Source: Plectrocnemia conspersa (lineage: Eukaryota; Arthropoda; Insecta; Trichoptera; Polycentropodidae). Taken from it: a stretch of 64,000 bases of DNA. Of this stretch, positions 34,191 to 47,100 are shown piece by piece. A program made the position numbers and the translations under genes. The DNA lies in the NCBI GenBank assembly GCA_009617715.1, contig VTFK01000431.1, positions 1 to 64,000 of the forward strand. The letters are read 5' to 3'. The notes under the pieces are model-generated. The model had not been told where the DNA came from, did no database searches, and saw only the letters and a list, made by a program, of their open reading frames with translations. How positions within the stretch are numbered: the stretch's first letter is position 1; each line of letters starts with the position of its first letter.

Positions 34191-37100
34191 ATAAATACGT
34201 TTCCAATTACTTTCAACAAGTTTTGTTGTCGTTTAGCCGATCAAAATTTATTGTTTTATGTTAAATATTGTATTTCTTTTTAATCAAAAAATAACTTTTT
34301 CTAAAATATGCTGCTAGGCTACGACTTTTAAAATTTATTGCTGAGCTACAAATTCCTAGAATTTATTGTTAAGCTATATATTTTGAAAAGCTTTTCTTGT
34401 CTTGCAATCTCGAAATCTTGACTTAGATTTTGATCAATATATGATAATATAATGTATTTTTCTTAGACCACTTTTTAAGCTTTTCAAGAAAAGGGTTCAC
34501 AGATATTTTAGTAATTGATGCGTGGCTATTGTGCAAATCTGGGTGTTTTGCTAATTTTTTTTACGTTTTTTTAATCCAAACAATTGTCTTTTACAGGTTT
34601 GATAATTATTTTTTAAACATTCACATGTCTTAGGCTCATCATCATAGTGTCTCTACTATTTTGACCCATTTTGTTTTAATTTGATGAACTATTTATAGCT
34701 ATTTTATTACCTTGAAACCAAAGTTTTTTTAGGTATTGTTAATTAGTGAGTAAAGGGAGGTTGTATCTAGTGATTAGTTTGTAAATAGACTGTAAGTATT
34801 TAATTTTTAAACTAGAACTTATGAACATTATCTCTATTTGTATATACTGATTACAACAATACATTAAATTAATAAGCAAATTAGGAGGATATTTATTGTA
34901 ATTAAATAAAAAAAATACAGATTTTTTAATTATTGTAATATGAATAATTTTATTTACATATACAAGCATTAAAAATGTGTAAAAAACACATATAATAAGC
35001 ATAAATTAGCTTTCAAACGATTTTTTTTTATGTAAAACATTGTTTTTCGCCAAAAAGTTAACAAAAAAAAATGTTTTAAGGATTTTTAAATCTGAAAAAA
35101 TTCTGTAAAAAAACGATATATTATTTAGGGTACTTCTAAATTACATTTAAATTTTGTTGTTTTTTTTACGCGTACTTTCTGTGATTACGTTTTCGATCAT
35201 AAAAAAAGCTCTCCCCGAGCGCCGATCGTTTCAATTTATTATGTTCGCGTGTCCGTTACGACATAATCCGATTTTGCAAAAATGTCTATATTCGTCCAGG
35301 TGAACATTGACAGGTGGGCGGTATCAGGTTGGGAACCAGGTCGTGGAAAACCTACAATGGAATTCAAACGATTCGCTTTATATACAATTTCCACATGTGC
35401 CGTTATTCAATATGCTGAAAAATACAAATAAACGATACAATTTATTTTCTACACTGAAAATACTAAAAGAGAGATTCGACAGGTGAGGATATGTTTATTT
35501 TAATGCTTTATCCGTTATCAGATATTGGCACAAGAGAGTTTTGTATGTTCATAACTTCGTTGACAAACAAAAAAAGTTTCAGCAAGTTTTTTCTTTCGCC
35601 GAATAGACCCGGCTATTTTAAACACACACTAAAGGCAACATCATGCGAACGGCATTTTTGTTGACATATTATTTATTCACATTCCGTTCGTCTCGTACGT
35701 ATATTTGCATATGTATATTATTTGAGTTTTTTTAAATGTCGCTTGAGAAGGCTTTTGATCATAGCATTTAACGAACCAGACGATACGTCATCCATTAGTT
35801 GTACAAATATTGAATTTACAATTTTCGTACAGCCAATTTCAACTGCTTGACATGTTATCAAATAATATTAGTTACGACGTGTATAAAATAAATAATATAT
35901 ATATATATCAAACCATTAAATCAATGTTATATTAATTAACGCCAATATTGGTTTTTTCTCCAATTAAGAATTTTCAAGCTCTTAGTGTAATATATTTATA
36001 CAAGAAACTTTAACTAAGTGAAATTGTTAATATCAAGCTATGGATATAAGATTTTACATTTAATTAAATTTACGTGTTTTAATCATAATTTGTAATGAAT
36101 TTATATATATACTCATTCAAATGAGACAAATCAGTTTTATTGTCAATTATTATAATCTTAACGTTAAATTACATAAAATACATGTTTTTTGTATGATAGC
36201 ATATTATAAACGCCATAAAAGGTATTTTGAATATTTATTATGAACAGTTTGAAAAGCATTAAATTTCATAAAGAGAAAGCAACGCATGTTTGCGTATACT
36301 TACAGTTAAATACAAATAAGTACCACCATCATATTGTAATGGTTTTACCGATAAACCAGTGAAATTAAAATACCATAAATTTACATTGTACAAGATATTT
36401 ACCACATCTGTTACATTACTATCTATATATTTAGAAATATATTCGGTTTTCAAGTTTATCGTGCTGGTTTTCTAATAAAATTGTGTTTTAAATATTTCAC
36501 TATTACTGTAGATAATGTTCACTATTATGGATTTATCTCTTAACTCACATAGAACTATTATTGTGGATTTATTGTCATGGCGAGGGCAAGGCGAAATGTA
36601 AATTACAGCCGTTAGATGCGGAATAATAAAAACCTTCTACTGCAGTTTTAGTATATTTAAATTCCTCAGCAATATTAATATATTCTCACTTAAAAAAATT
36701 TTTTTGCTGTAGTAATATACTAAAATAACTCTCAACTATATAATATTATTATAATATAATTATATTAAATTTATAATATCAACTTTTATATTTATCTTTG
36801 AAACTAATATATCTAGGTACTTAAAACTAGATAAATATATGTATGTGTAAGCCAATAACTTAATCAATACTATATTGTTTTATTTTTAATATTTTTAAAG
36901 TTACTATCCACTTTTTTTAATGTTTTTGTTGCCAAAAAAATCACAGCAGTTTTTTGTAAATATTTAGTTATATATTTTTTAAACTAGCTGTCGGTCGCTT
37001 ACTAACGTGAGGTACTGCAGCTAGAAAATGTGCGAATATTGGACGCTAAACTTTTTGGGTTTTTAATATTATTTTTGATTCACTCGAGTTTTTTGTTTTT

Positions 37101-38075
37101 AATTGTAGATATTATATATTTAAACGATTGTGTAGCTGTGTATAGTAAAATAAAAATGTGATGAAAATGTATAATTTTTACACTGCATAATTTTATTGTT
37201 AATAACTGTTTGAGTTGATTTGACTAATAATTTTATTTAATAATATTTTTTAAATAATCTCAAAAAATATTTACATTAATATATACAATTCATTGACAAT
37301 TTATAAATTGTTATAGATAGCTTTTTTTATTTTTTTAATAAAATAAATGTTACTGAGTTATATGATAAAACATTGAAATATATTTGTTTAATTTTATTAA
37401 ACTTATTAAGAGGTATGTTTACAGTTTTAGCAATTTTCCTGTTATATTTTAATTGATTCATATTTATTTTAGAAATAATTTATTTTTTATTGTAGTATAC
37501 GTTAAGGGTTAGACGAATTAAACAATGAAAAATAGGTTTTTTACTTTCTTGAAAAAACATTTTTGTAGTAATATTGATCATTGAGTTAAGTTTATTCCTT
37601 CACGAATTATCGTTTCTGTAACTTAAGAAAATTTTCAAGTTTATCTTTCTCATTATCTGGATGAGTAAATAAATAATATAATCTGAATTAGATAAACATT
37701 AAATCAAGCAAATTAGGAGAAAGTTTGAGTAATTCCCAATCAGCCTAAACTTCCTTTGTTAAGCAAAGTTCGTATTAGAGGTCCCCTAAACGGATTGGAA
37801 TGTAGTATTTATCGTAGCTCTTTTTAAATGATAGGTAATAAAAAATCACATGCCTAATAGAAAGCATTACACGAACTTCAGCAGCTTTTGAAGACTTCTA
37901 TTGGATGTCTTCGATATTTTTAGCATTATCAAATATGGTTGTTCGCAGACTTAGGGACATATTTCAGTTCATCAATCAATATATAGAACAAAGCATTTAT
38001 ATATATATAAAATTCAAATTAATTAGTACGAAACTCATCTGGAATTCGAATCATTATTTTTAATTTACGCTTCCA
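34191..38075. other. 3.9 kb of AT-rich sequence without recognised genes
   Basis: The longest open frame is 87 codons on the minus strand (34739-35002), with composition typical of random A/T-rich DNA. CTAGCTG/CAGCTAG inverted arms frame about 40 bp near 36985-37023. Nothing else is supported. Confidence 0.5.
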
Positions 38076-38471
38076 ATGAATCGCACGCCGAATTCTAAAT
38101 TACCGAATGTTCATTCCGAACACGGATCGAATTCTCAGAGAGCTTTCTCGCTAGAAGTTCGGAGCTTTCAATTTCGGAAGCGCAAGCAAACGGTACCCAA
38201 ACCACTCGCGTCGAAGCGAAGGTTACTACACACACATACACCTTACATTGAAAACAAAAGTACGCCTCGGCGAAACTTCGCCGTCGAGGAGACAGCTTTG
38301 TGTGGCGGATTTCCCAACCAAGTTTTCTACCAGGAAAAGATAATGTGCGGCGGGCGCACATGCGCCATGCCGGAAAAGCTCGGCAAGGACCTCGACCATG
38401 TGCGCGACTACCCCGCTCATCCCAGTAACGTTATTGGCCACCTTGAATATTTAATTAAGACACGTAATTAG
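38076..38471 (+). other. GC-richer island with an unassigned 131-codon open frame
   Basis: This is the longest open frame outside transposons, starting at an ATG at 38076. The protein is basic in its first half (FRKRKQTVPKPLASKRRLLH) and has a C-terminal stretch with CGGFPN and MCGGRTCAM. I recognise no domain. Both strands are open over much of the region (minus frames of 88 and 71 codons), which suggests that GC content and not coding selection keeps stops away. Two short palindromes occur: CGGCGAA/TTCGCCG and GGCGCACATGCGCC. CpG dinucleotides are frequent compared with the flanks. It could be an exon, a regulatory island or an unrecognised insert. Confidence 0.25.
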
Positions 38472-38769
38472 TTTGTGCGCGACACACTTAATTTAAGACG
38501 ATGTCAAGCTTAATTCGAGCGAGACGCTGTAGTGACATTACGTCGTGTAACGTAAAGGGTAGCTACTCTACGCAATTGTTCGCATCTATGTACATACACA
38601 TGTAAGCGAGTTATAGTAATATATAGCCTAGTGTTACAGTACTCACAAAGACAACCCTATATTTAGTTATTCCAAATCTGGCTCAATATGATGGAAAAAC
38701 GGTATAGTCTTCAGCTAATCGGCGATTAGATCTTTATCTCGTCTATGGTCACGAAACATTGTTCTTTCA

Positions 38770-38870
38770 GGATCTTATTCTGACATCATCCCTCTGCCAA
38801 CTTCTCCGCCACCACTCGGAGAATAACAATCTCGCCCGTAATAAAATTTAATAAAATTCTCACTAGTTTC
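38770..38870 (-). repeat. Unclassified dispersed repeat, copy C (partial)
   Basis: Read on the minus strand, GTGAGAATTTTATTA, TTTTATTAC, TCCGAGTGGTGGCGGAGAA, TTGGCAGAGGGATGATGTCA and AGATCCT follow the same order as 3245-3365 of copy A. It therefore covers the block missing from copy B. The 117-codon minus frame (38775-39128) overlaps it and extends upstream through GCCAATAAAACGC. The frame has no known domain and I do not call it a gene. Confidence 0.65.
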
Positions 38871-40158
38871 CACCTGCGTTTTATTGGCTGTGAAGTCACA
38901 CCCCAAAGGGTTAGAATCCCAAAAACTTAAATAACAGATTTTCGGATTTAAAATAAATTGCTCTCCCACCCTATATAGCTCAATCGGTGGAAATATTAAT
39001 ATAACTGATGTAGCCATTGCATTGCAAAATGATGAATCTTTTAAAACACTATTTAACATAAATAAACGCAACGGCGTAACTTTGTGTCGAGACAGAAACA
39101 AAATAGCCAATTTTGATAAGTTTAGCAAAATAATTACCGTTATTCTCGGAGTTAATCAGATTTTTCCCTTTTTAAAAATAAATATTGTTAATTAGTTTTA
39201 AGTTGTTTCTCCTTGATGTTTTTAGAGACTGATATAAAAATAAATATTTAATAAGATCAAATTAATATTATTAATATAAAAGTAAAGTACTCGCAAAAAG
39301 GTTTTTAATTACTTTTCTTCTATAAATAAACATATTAACTACATCACTCAATAGCGCATATAAATAATTAGAATTAAAATATCTATATCAAAGTAATACC
39401 TTAGGTTAGGTAAGTTATTTGTAATGAAACAAGTTAATAAATAACTTAACAAAAAATAAGTTTGATTTATATTTTTCTTTGAAGCAGTTTCAGTTTCTTT
39501 TATAATTCGTTAATCATAAAATGATGATAGGATATACATAAATTTTTAAAGTGGTGAATTGGATTCACTCTTAAAAAATAAATTAAGAAAACAAATTAAT
39601 ATTCGTATATCTTAAAACTATTTATCACTTCATATTATTATTATTAAACAATAATTTTTCATAGATGCCATGATTTTTATCATATGGGGAACATTAGACT
39701 TTATACTTACCTCTAGATTCTGGAGTGTACTACTATACAGTTTTAATCAAAGAAGCTTGACACTTTATTGAACTTGGCGTGCTTTTTTTATTCCTCAAGT
39801 GCTACCATTGAGACGATTGTACATTTGTGTTGATAATAACCATACTCTATTCATTGCAAGTTTATTAAAAAAAAATTCAAAAATTTCCTTACGATTCTCT
39901 TTTTTTAATAAATTTTACTACTCATTGTTTTATGTCCAACATGTCAGTGAAAATGGTCGTTCATAAACCGTACTAGATATTAGCTTTTCCAGCAATTTAC
40001 CTAATAATGATTAAATTGTGCTTGACGTGCTAGGCCATCTATCTTGTCATCTTCGACGTCTTTGCGATCCTTTCGGAAACGTTTGTACTATTCAAAAACA
40101 GTTAATACATATCAGCTAAAAGCCTTCTTAATTAATTTTTAAGCAAAATTATTAGCTG
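38871..40158. other. Non-genic stretch
   Basis: AT-rich with no recognisable gene or repeat. Confidence 0.45.
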
Positions 40159-40506
40159 CGTGATCGTTAAGATAAAATATTCGCTGAGCAAAATAAAATG
40201 TCAATACTGGCTTGTCAAACGCAAACTACGCATTTGATACGGCTGATTGATATGCGCATCACAAACAATAGTATCATTGTAAGAAAATAAAAGCTCATTC
40301 GAATACAAATAGCACGCAAAATCCAAAGGTTCGTGACTTTCAAGATAAAATGATCACCGAGCAAAACTAAACGCGTTGTCTTTACTGGCTTGTCAAACGC
40401 AAACTACGCGTCCGAAATGGCTGACAGTTGATATGGATATTACAGACAATGGTAACATTGTAAGCAAGATGCTCATTCTTAATAACGAATAGCACGCGAA
40501 ATCGAT
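40159..40506 (+). repeat. Degenerate tandem duplication, two units of about 175 bp
   Basis: Unit 1 is 40159-40331 and unit 2 is 40332-40506. They share CGTGA at the start, AAGATAAAAT, a perfectly conserved 27-bp block (40205-40231 and 40383-40409, containing CTTGTCAAACGCAAACTACG), CAATRGTAWCATTGTAAG, GCTCATTC, and a terminal AATAGCACGC. The rest has diverged considerably, so the duplication is old. The conserved blocks include an inverted pair ACAAT...ATTGT in each unit. Confidence 0.8.
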
Positions 40507-40819
40507 TTTTTTTATTACATCGTATATCATTTTAATAGCTACCGGACAACGATTAAAATTTGCTTCGATTTCGCTACCAAAGCGAATTAAAACGAGTACC
40601 TATTGTTCAATAACAAGAATAATAATCCAGTGCAATATTGCTGAACGATTGTCTTATTTTAATAAATCTTTTTAAATGGTGACAAAATACATTAAAAAAA
40701 AGAAATATATGCTTTACTGTTTAGTGTTTATCGAATAGTCACATGATTGAAACTGGTCCTTCGAAGAAGCTCAGACTAATGTAATAGAATGCAAATTTTA
40801 AATTAATTGCGTTATTGTC

Positions 40820-41110
40820 AAGCTCTGCCTCCGATCTATCCTTAATAAAAACTTTATTCTATCAAAGCATTTTTAGGCGACAGACCGATAATTACAAATA
40901 TAATTTTTCTAGACGTCTCGAAGCTCATGAAAAAAAGATTTTTATTTTGTGGCAATTGATGAACATTTTTTTTCCATGCTGTCAAACCTTTGTTATTTGT
41001 AGATTTTAAAAAACCATTGAAACAGAGCCTTATAAAAACTCCACATTACATATGTAAGTTTTTTACAAGGCTTATTTATTTATTATATTCAGTCGATTTT
41101 ACATTTTTTT
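40820..41110 (+). pseudogene. Possible reverse-transcriptase relic (weak)
   Basis: Two overlapping frames can be joined around 40985: KKIFILWQLMNIFF in the first, LFVDFKKPLKQ in the second, and PHYICKFFTRLIYLLY further on. This order resembles the LINE reverse-transcriptase stretch before and after motif A (DQIF...FVDFKKAFDS...). The catalytic aspartate is present, but the following AFD is replaced by PLK. The similarity is by eye only and A/T-rich chance frames give such residues easily. Confidence 0.2.
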
Positions 41111-43919
41111 TTACTGTCATACAACTATTTTTCACTGACAAAGCTTGTTTCTCGTTGGAAAATATTGAATAGCTTTCAATGGGTATAACGTTGAAAAATG
41201 TAGGATTATATATTCAGATATATAAATAAAACAGAATTTCACAGAAAAAGACCTGAAGCCTTGTAAAATCCCTAGTATTAATTTTCAAATGTATTATATC
41301 TATTAAATGTATTGTATATCAATCGATAAAATCAGCTACTATTTAATAATGTATTAAATATCAAAAGTTATTTACACAACGTTTTGTTGCTCAATCAAAT
41401 TGTTCAAAAGTATGTATTATTTACATTACATAGGCTTTTAAAATACATTGCCTTTTATTTGCTTATATATTTTATTTCGTAACATAATTAATGTAATTAT
41501 TTATTATCTAAAAAAGCGATTAAAAAGTCGATGAAATAAATTTACCTGATGCCCAGTATAAGAAACTACGCATAAAATTAGTTTTAACTTATAAAATATA
41601 ATTTTCTCTAAAGAAAATGTCAATAGGCAATTTATTTTTTGCTGAGTAGTATTTTTATATTTTACTAATAATTACTATTTTGTTAAATTAATATAAAATT
41701 ACTAAAATATAGTTGAATCATAAATAAACGTCTAAATTGACTTATTTCATAAAGATCTGATAAATATCAGGTTATTGAGTGGTAGAAGTGTCAATAGATT
41801 CTCTGTATATATTTAAAAAAAAATTGTTAATTTTCAATATTGATTCGGCAGATGTGCATTTTAAACAATACATAGAGAGTAATTAATTAAAACGTAGAAT
41901 AATAAACTGGTTTAAAGACTATTTAGTTAACATAACGTAAAATGCATATTAAATTGATCGCAAACCTGAATTTTATTTTTCGTAAAAAAAAATATTTTTA
42001 CTTAGTACATTAAAGGGGCTTGAAAAATATTTTTCCGGTGAAAATAAATCGAAAATGGCTTCAAAATCAAGCAAAGAAGTTAATGTAAATGTTTCACATG
42101 GCACATAAATATATTTAAAGTTAAATATTTTTGTATTATATGTAGAATAATTATATTTTAAATATAATAAAAAAATGTAAAATTTATTTATTTGCAGATG
42201 ATTGAAAAAAATATTAAATTCAAGTTAAACTCGATTAATTTTGTGGTTGCAAAATATAATTAGAAAATACAATTAAATTTATAAAAACACTAATATGAAA
42301 TAAGAAAATATCTTGTTAAGTACATTCTTAGTTATTTTACACACTTTACGTTAAAGCCTATTTCTATATAAAGAATTCACAAAAAGGATGCCTTTATAAT
42401 TTTTACACGTCCAAGCGTGGAATTATACACGCTCTTGAGCTGTTTTTTTTTTGTATTAATAATATTAAAATTACACTCTTATGAAATGATTTAAACAGCA
42501 TATCGCACGCTTAATATTCTTTAAATATTTTTAAAGCGCAATCATGCGCTCTTTTACACACAAACGGATACATTTAAATTGCAAATATATTAATTCACTA
42601 AAGCATTCGTGTTTGAATTGCGCTTCTCAATATATTCGCATATTAATCACCGGCTTTTATTTTATAAACGCCGAAAAAGTCACCCTCCAACATTTTTAAA
42701 ATGTATGCAAAAACGCTTTTCCCCATCTCGTATGACGTACGCTTCGAAATTTTCCTAACGCGCGATTTCTTCGTTTTGTTCCCGAATAGCACATTATTCA
42801 TGCGAAATAAGCACATGGCGATTGTTCCAAAGTCCTTGCTCTAACAATGCGTCAGGCGATTTTCGTTTTTGTGACATTTTCCACGGAAAAAGGCTTTTTT
42901 TACATTTTTTTTTATGCTTTGACATTGCGAGGTCTCCCACGGAGTGTTTTTATATTTTCTATAAGATTTTATAAGAGTATTTTTTATCCTTTACACAGTA
43001 CGTGATTATTGCTACAATAATACTCAACAATAATATTTTTTTTAGGAATAATAAACATTCAATTTTTTTAATAAAACTTATTTTTCTATTTTTATAGATC
43101 TTAAAATAAACAAAAATAAACAATTTTTAATTTAGTAAGTATTTTTAATACGAATTTAAGACAAACTTCTATGATTCAGAAAATAACCAATGATAAATTT
43201 AATATTTATTTCATTAAATATTGTATGGTAATATGAGTCCTTGTTACAATTTCCTTTATTCTTTTAACGTTTTGTGGCTACCTGATATTTTTAAATGAAA
43301 CTACTAGGTACCAATTATATTTTAAAGCACACCTTTGTAGCTTTTGATTGTAGGCGTTTTAATATAATTGCCCTCTAGAAAGCTATTATTAAAAAAATGC
43401 ATTATGTGAAATCGTCATTTCAGAACACCCAAAAATTTAAAGAGTAACTATGCACTATTGCCAAATAAATACCACAAAAAAAAATTTCCTCCGAAAAATA
43501 GATATTGTATCGTGAATCAAATGCACTGTTAAATACATATTTTTGTCAATTATTACTAACTTATCACCCAACATTGGGTCGGCTTATTTAAAGCTATTTT
43601 CTTGTAATATATAGGCAATGGCTAAATTGTCATAGTGATTAAAGATATATTTTTAAATTGGATTTAACCTACAGGTTATCAAAAATCTAGACGTCTTGCA
43701 GACTTTTTCTTAATGTTACAATTGAACAGATACGCATCATTCTACCAGCTATATCTGCCGTTGTTAACTAAATTTGAGAAAATAATATTAATATCGTTAA
43801 ATATTGTAAAAATTAAAGTCCAGTAATTTCGCCCGCGTCTTGTTTACAAATTATTCTCTCGCGGAATTTTAGTCGTTGCTTTCCCTACGGCGGCATAAAA
43901 CTCGTTTTTATTTTCATAC
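41111..43919. other. AT-rich stretch without recognised genes
   Basis: No gene, repeat family or RNA recognised. The 19-bp word TTTTTGCTGAGTAGTATT near 41638 recurs near 54810. Confidence 0.45.
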
Positions 43920-44150
43920 TGCTCCAGCTGTTACCCCTTTTGATCTACTCTGCCACCCTTAGCTCTTTTCCCACCCTCGACTCGTCCTCAGCTGCCTTTC
44001 CTTTTCCCCGTTCATTTGTCCGCTCTTTTGTGCGGCTTTTCCATCTTTGTCAATTTTTCGCCTCCTTTTGTCGCCATCGTCGTTTCGCGATTCAACCTCC
44101 TTTTCGAATTGCGATTTTCACGCAAATTCCACTCTTTCTGGCGCGCCGGG
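43920..44150 (+). other. Pyrimidine-rich, strand-asymmetric tract
   Basis: About 230 bp dominated by C and T on the plus strand (for example CTTTCCTTTTCCCC, TCCGCTCTTTTGTGCGGC). The 74-codon frame here translates to Phe/Arg/Ser-rich sequence reflecting this bias. Polypyrimidine tracts of this kind can be promoter-proximal elements or intronic sequence, but no adjacent exon is visible. Confidence 0.4.
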
Positions 44151-47100
44151 TAGATGGATTGTAAAATTTTGATTTATGCGCTATAAATATCGCCCTCAAA
44201 GGACACCGGTAATCGATTGCGAGAATAAATGCGGAATATAACATAAATCCCTAGGCTCGAGAGGCCATCGAAAATATTGCGTTACTAAATATGTGATTTA
44301 TTAAATCTAAAGTCGTTTTTGAAGTGGGCACTTGGGAATGGCAACATGCTCGTATATCATTAGGGGTAAAAATGAGTTGTATTCAATTTGTTTCCCTTTC
44401 AGCGCCTTTTTATCTCGGATACGGATAAAGGCTGTACATTGTCGGTAGAACTGCATTGAATATTTGTACTAATTGTTCGTTTTTTCAAGTGGTATTGTCA
44501 AGAATGTACAATTTGATTTATTTCATATAATATGTCTTGAGTTCTTCCTAAAATTTATTTTTATTCTATTTAATTTGTTCAAACCGTTTTTTAAATGCTA
44601 AATTGCGTTTTGAAAGACATTACAAATTATCTTCCTTTCACTAGATAAAATTTATTTGTATTTAAAATATTTTTTTCTACAATAAATATAATGTCAATAT
44701 TATTTTGAAATATTTTTAAGAAAGCTATGGTAATTAATAAAAAATCAATATTTAACCACTATTTAAATAAAAGCTAATAACAGTTTATTTAGTTGAATTT
44801 TACAATATACCAAAGCAAAATATGTTTTAGATTGAGCGCTGAAGAAGTTATCTCGGGATGGTCCACTAAGGTCTTCAATGTTGCCGTTTCAAATCGTGCT
44901 CATCTGCTCTCGATGCGCTTGATCATCTCTGACCCTATTGTATCGAATCGCGAAGTGTCAGATCTGTTATACTATTGATTTGAAACGTCTCCTGCACATC
45001 AATTGTACAAATTCATTGCTTGTGCATACAACCGACAATATATGTTCATGTCTTAATTTGCAAGATGAACACATTCCGAAGGTCATTAATACAAAGCGAT
45101 ATATCACAATGGTGGTTTTTACTCTGGACAGATGCATTGTCTATTGAACTCTATGCAAAAAGAATAGTTTTTCGGATCATACGAGCACTTAATGGACGTT
45201 CTAATGGTAGTCTCCTTAGTTACGCAATTGTGCTATTTTTTTTTATCCAAACGAGTTGTTATTTATTTTTATCTTAAATTAAATAACCTTAGCACTAACT
45301 GCGCAACTAGACCGAACACCACAATTTAATTGAAAATCATGTTTTTTATATAGTTATTATTAATTATGTATTTTTATATGTTTTTAAATTTATTTATTTT
45401 TTAAATTAAAAAATACAGATTAAATACATATTATATTTTTTAGGGCGTTGTAAGATAGCGTTACTATATATTGCATTAAATTGTTTAATAAAATATACTA
45501 TGCAATATATTATGACTATCCTTTATTTTATGTTATAGTCAAAAAAATATTTTTTCTTTCGCTAGTTAAATCGCCAGTAAAACATCAATAATATACAAGT
45601 AAAAATTTATTGGGCAAAACATAATTATCAAAAAGATGTAAGAAAATAATTACTTACACAAAATCGTGGGGTTCAAATTTAACAAGTACATACATCCGTC
45701 ATCATCTGAGATGCGAGTGTGGATTCCTCAACGTCCCCATGATGTAACTTCAGCGTGGCTTTATATCGATCAATACTGGTTTGCCATGTAGTACAAAAGC
45801 CATCCAAAGGATTGGCCAAGTTCACAATAGAACTAGTCCACTTTTCTCTTTAAAGCTAGTCGTAATATTTGTATGTTATAATTTATATTCATAGATTTGT
45901 AATAAAATTGATTTCTAGACAGGTATCTTAATTTAAAAAAATGTTTAATATATATTATATGATATTAAAATTCTTCAAAGTTCATATTCTATTCTACAAT
46001 ATAAGATAATAGACTTATTATATAAGAACAAATATACGAAGAAAGTTTATGTACATTAAACAATGAATAAGTAATACTAAATCTAATATCCTTTCGTCTA
46101 CGAACTGCTTTCGATTAATTTATTTATTTTCCACGATTAAACTTCGAAATGATCATTGTTAATTACTATTTGAATACCTATCTTGTAAGGCAAAGGTTTT
46201 AATATCAAACAGTCAGCAAATATTGAACTTGAACTCGTAGTTAGCCCCACAACTAGACAAAATTCAATATTTGACTGGGATTATTCGGCCAAAAAGTTAA
46301 GATGAACCATTTTCGACTTTCAGTCAATATTCGTTTGGCCTCATGACACGCCTGCCGCCGACTGATAATTTAGAACTTTAGGGCCTACACATATGTATGT
46401 ACATATCTACACTAACTTGTGTTATTACGAGTGTAGTATGGATGGCTAGGATAACCATTCGGATAACAAAACACAAGAAGGATTACAAGTTTGACATACA
46501 ATATGTGCTGCGTGCGAAACACGAACATTTTTTTATTATCATTATATTACTCTTCTTCGCCTCGTTTACGCCTCAACTATATCGTGTTTTATGTATTCGG
46601 AAAATATTTCAATTCCAATAATAGTGTTTCAGGTGTATGAAATTACATTATGTGCGGCCTTCAGAGGCGTTCAGCGTAAAATATTAACTGTTATAGCGCT
46701 TTTCTGGAACCGCAGCCCTGTGTCGTGATTAAAAGCCCAAAAAGCTGACCTTGTAACCTGATTGATTATGGCCCAACCCCTTGGGAGACCGTGAATATTC
46801 TTTATTTCGGTACTAAGCGGTTATTGTCTTTATTAAAAAAATCTTATTTTGAGGCGTCTTAAACTTAAATATATAAAAACGAATGCATATAATAATCCTA
46901 TTTTTTATCAAATAAATATATCACTTAGCAATCGCATAACATATTAAATGACAATCTAAGTTTCGAACTTAATTAATTATATAATACCAAACATACACTT
47001 GTTGCTAACGTTCCGGATGGTTTCCAGATTAATTAATGCTTGTTGTGCAAATGCATAATTGACAAATACATTCACATCCCCAGTGTTAATCAAGATCAAA

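Noticed and set aside
38775..39128. 117-codon minus-strand frame as a host gene
   Set aside because: It overlaps the dispersed repeat (copy C), has no domain, and the open frame is explained by the repeat's composition.
44793..45277. Coding-like patch with overlapping 61-, 69- and 85-codon frames
   Set aside because: I compared several frames with Tc1, mariner and LINE motifs and found no collinear match. It may be old transposon DNA but cannot be named.
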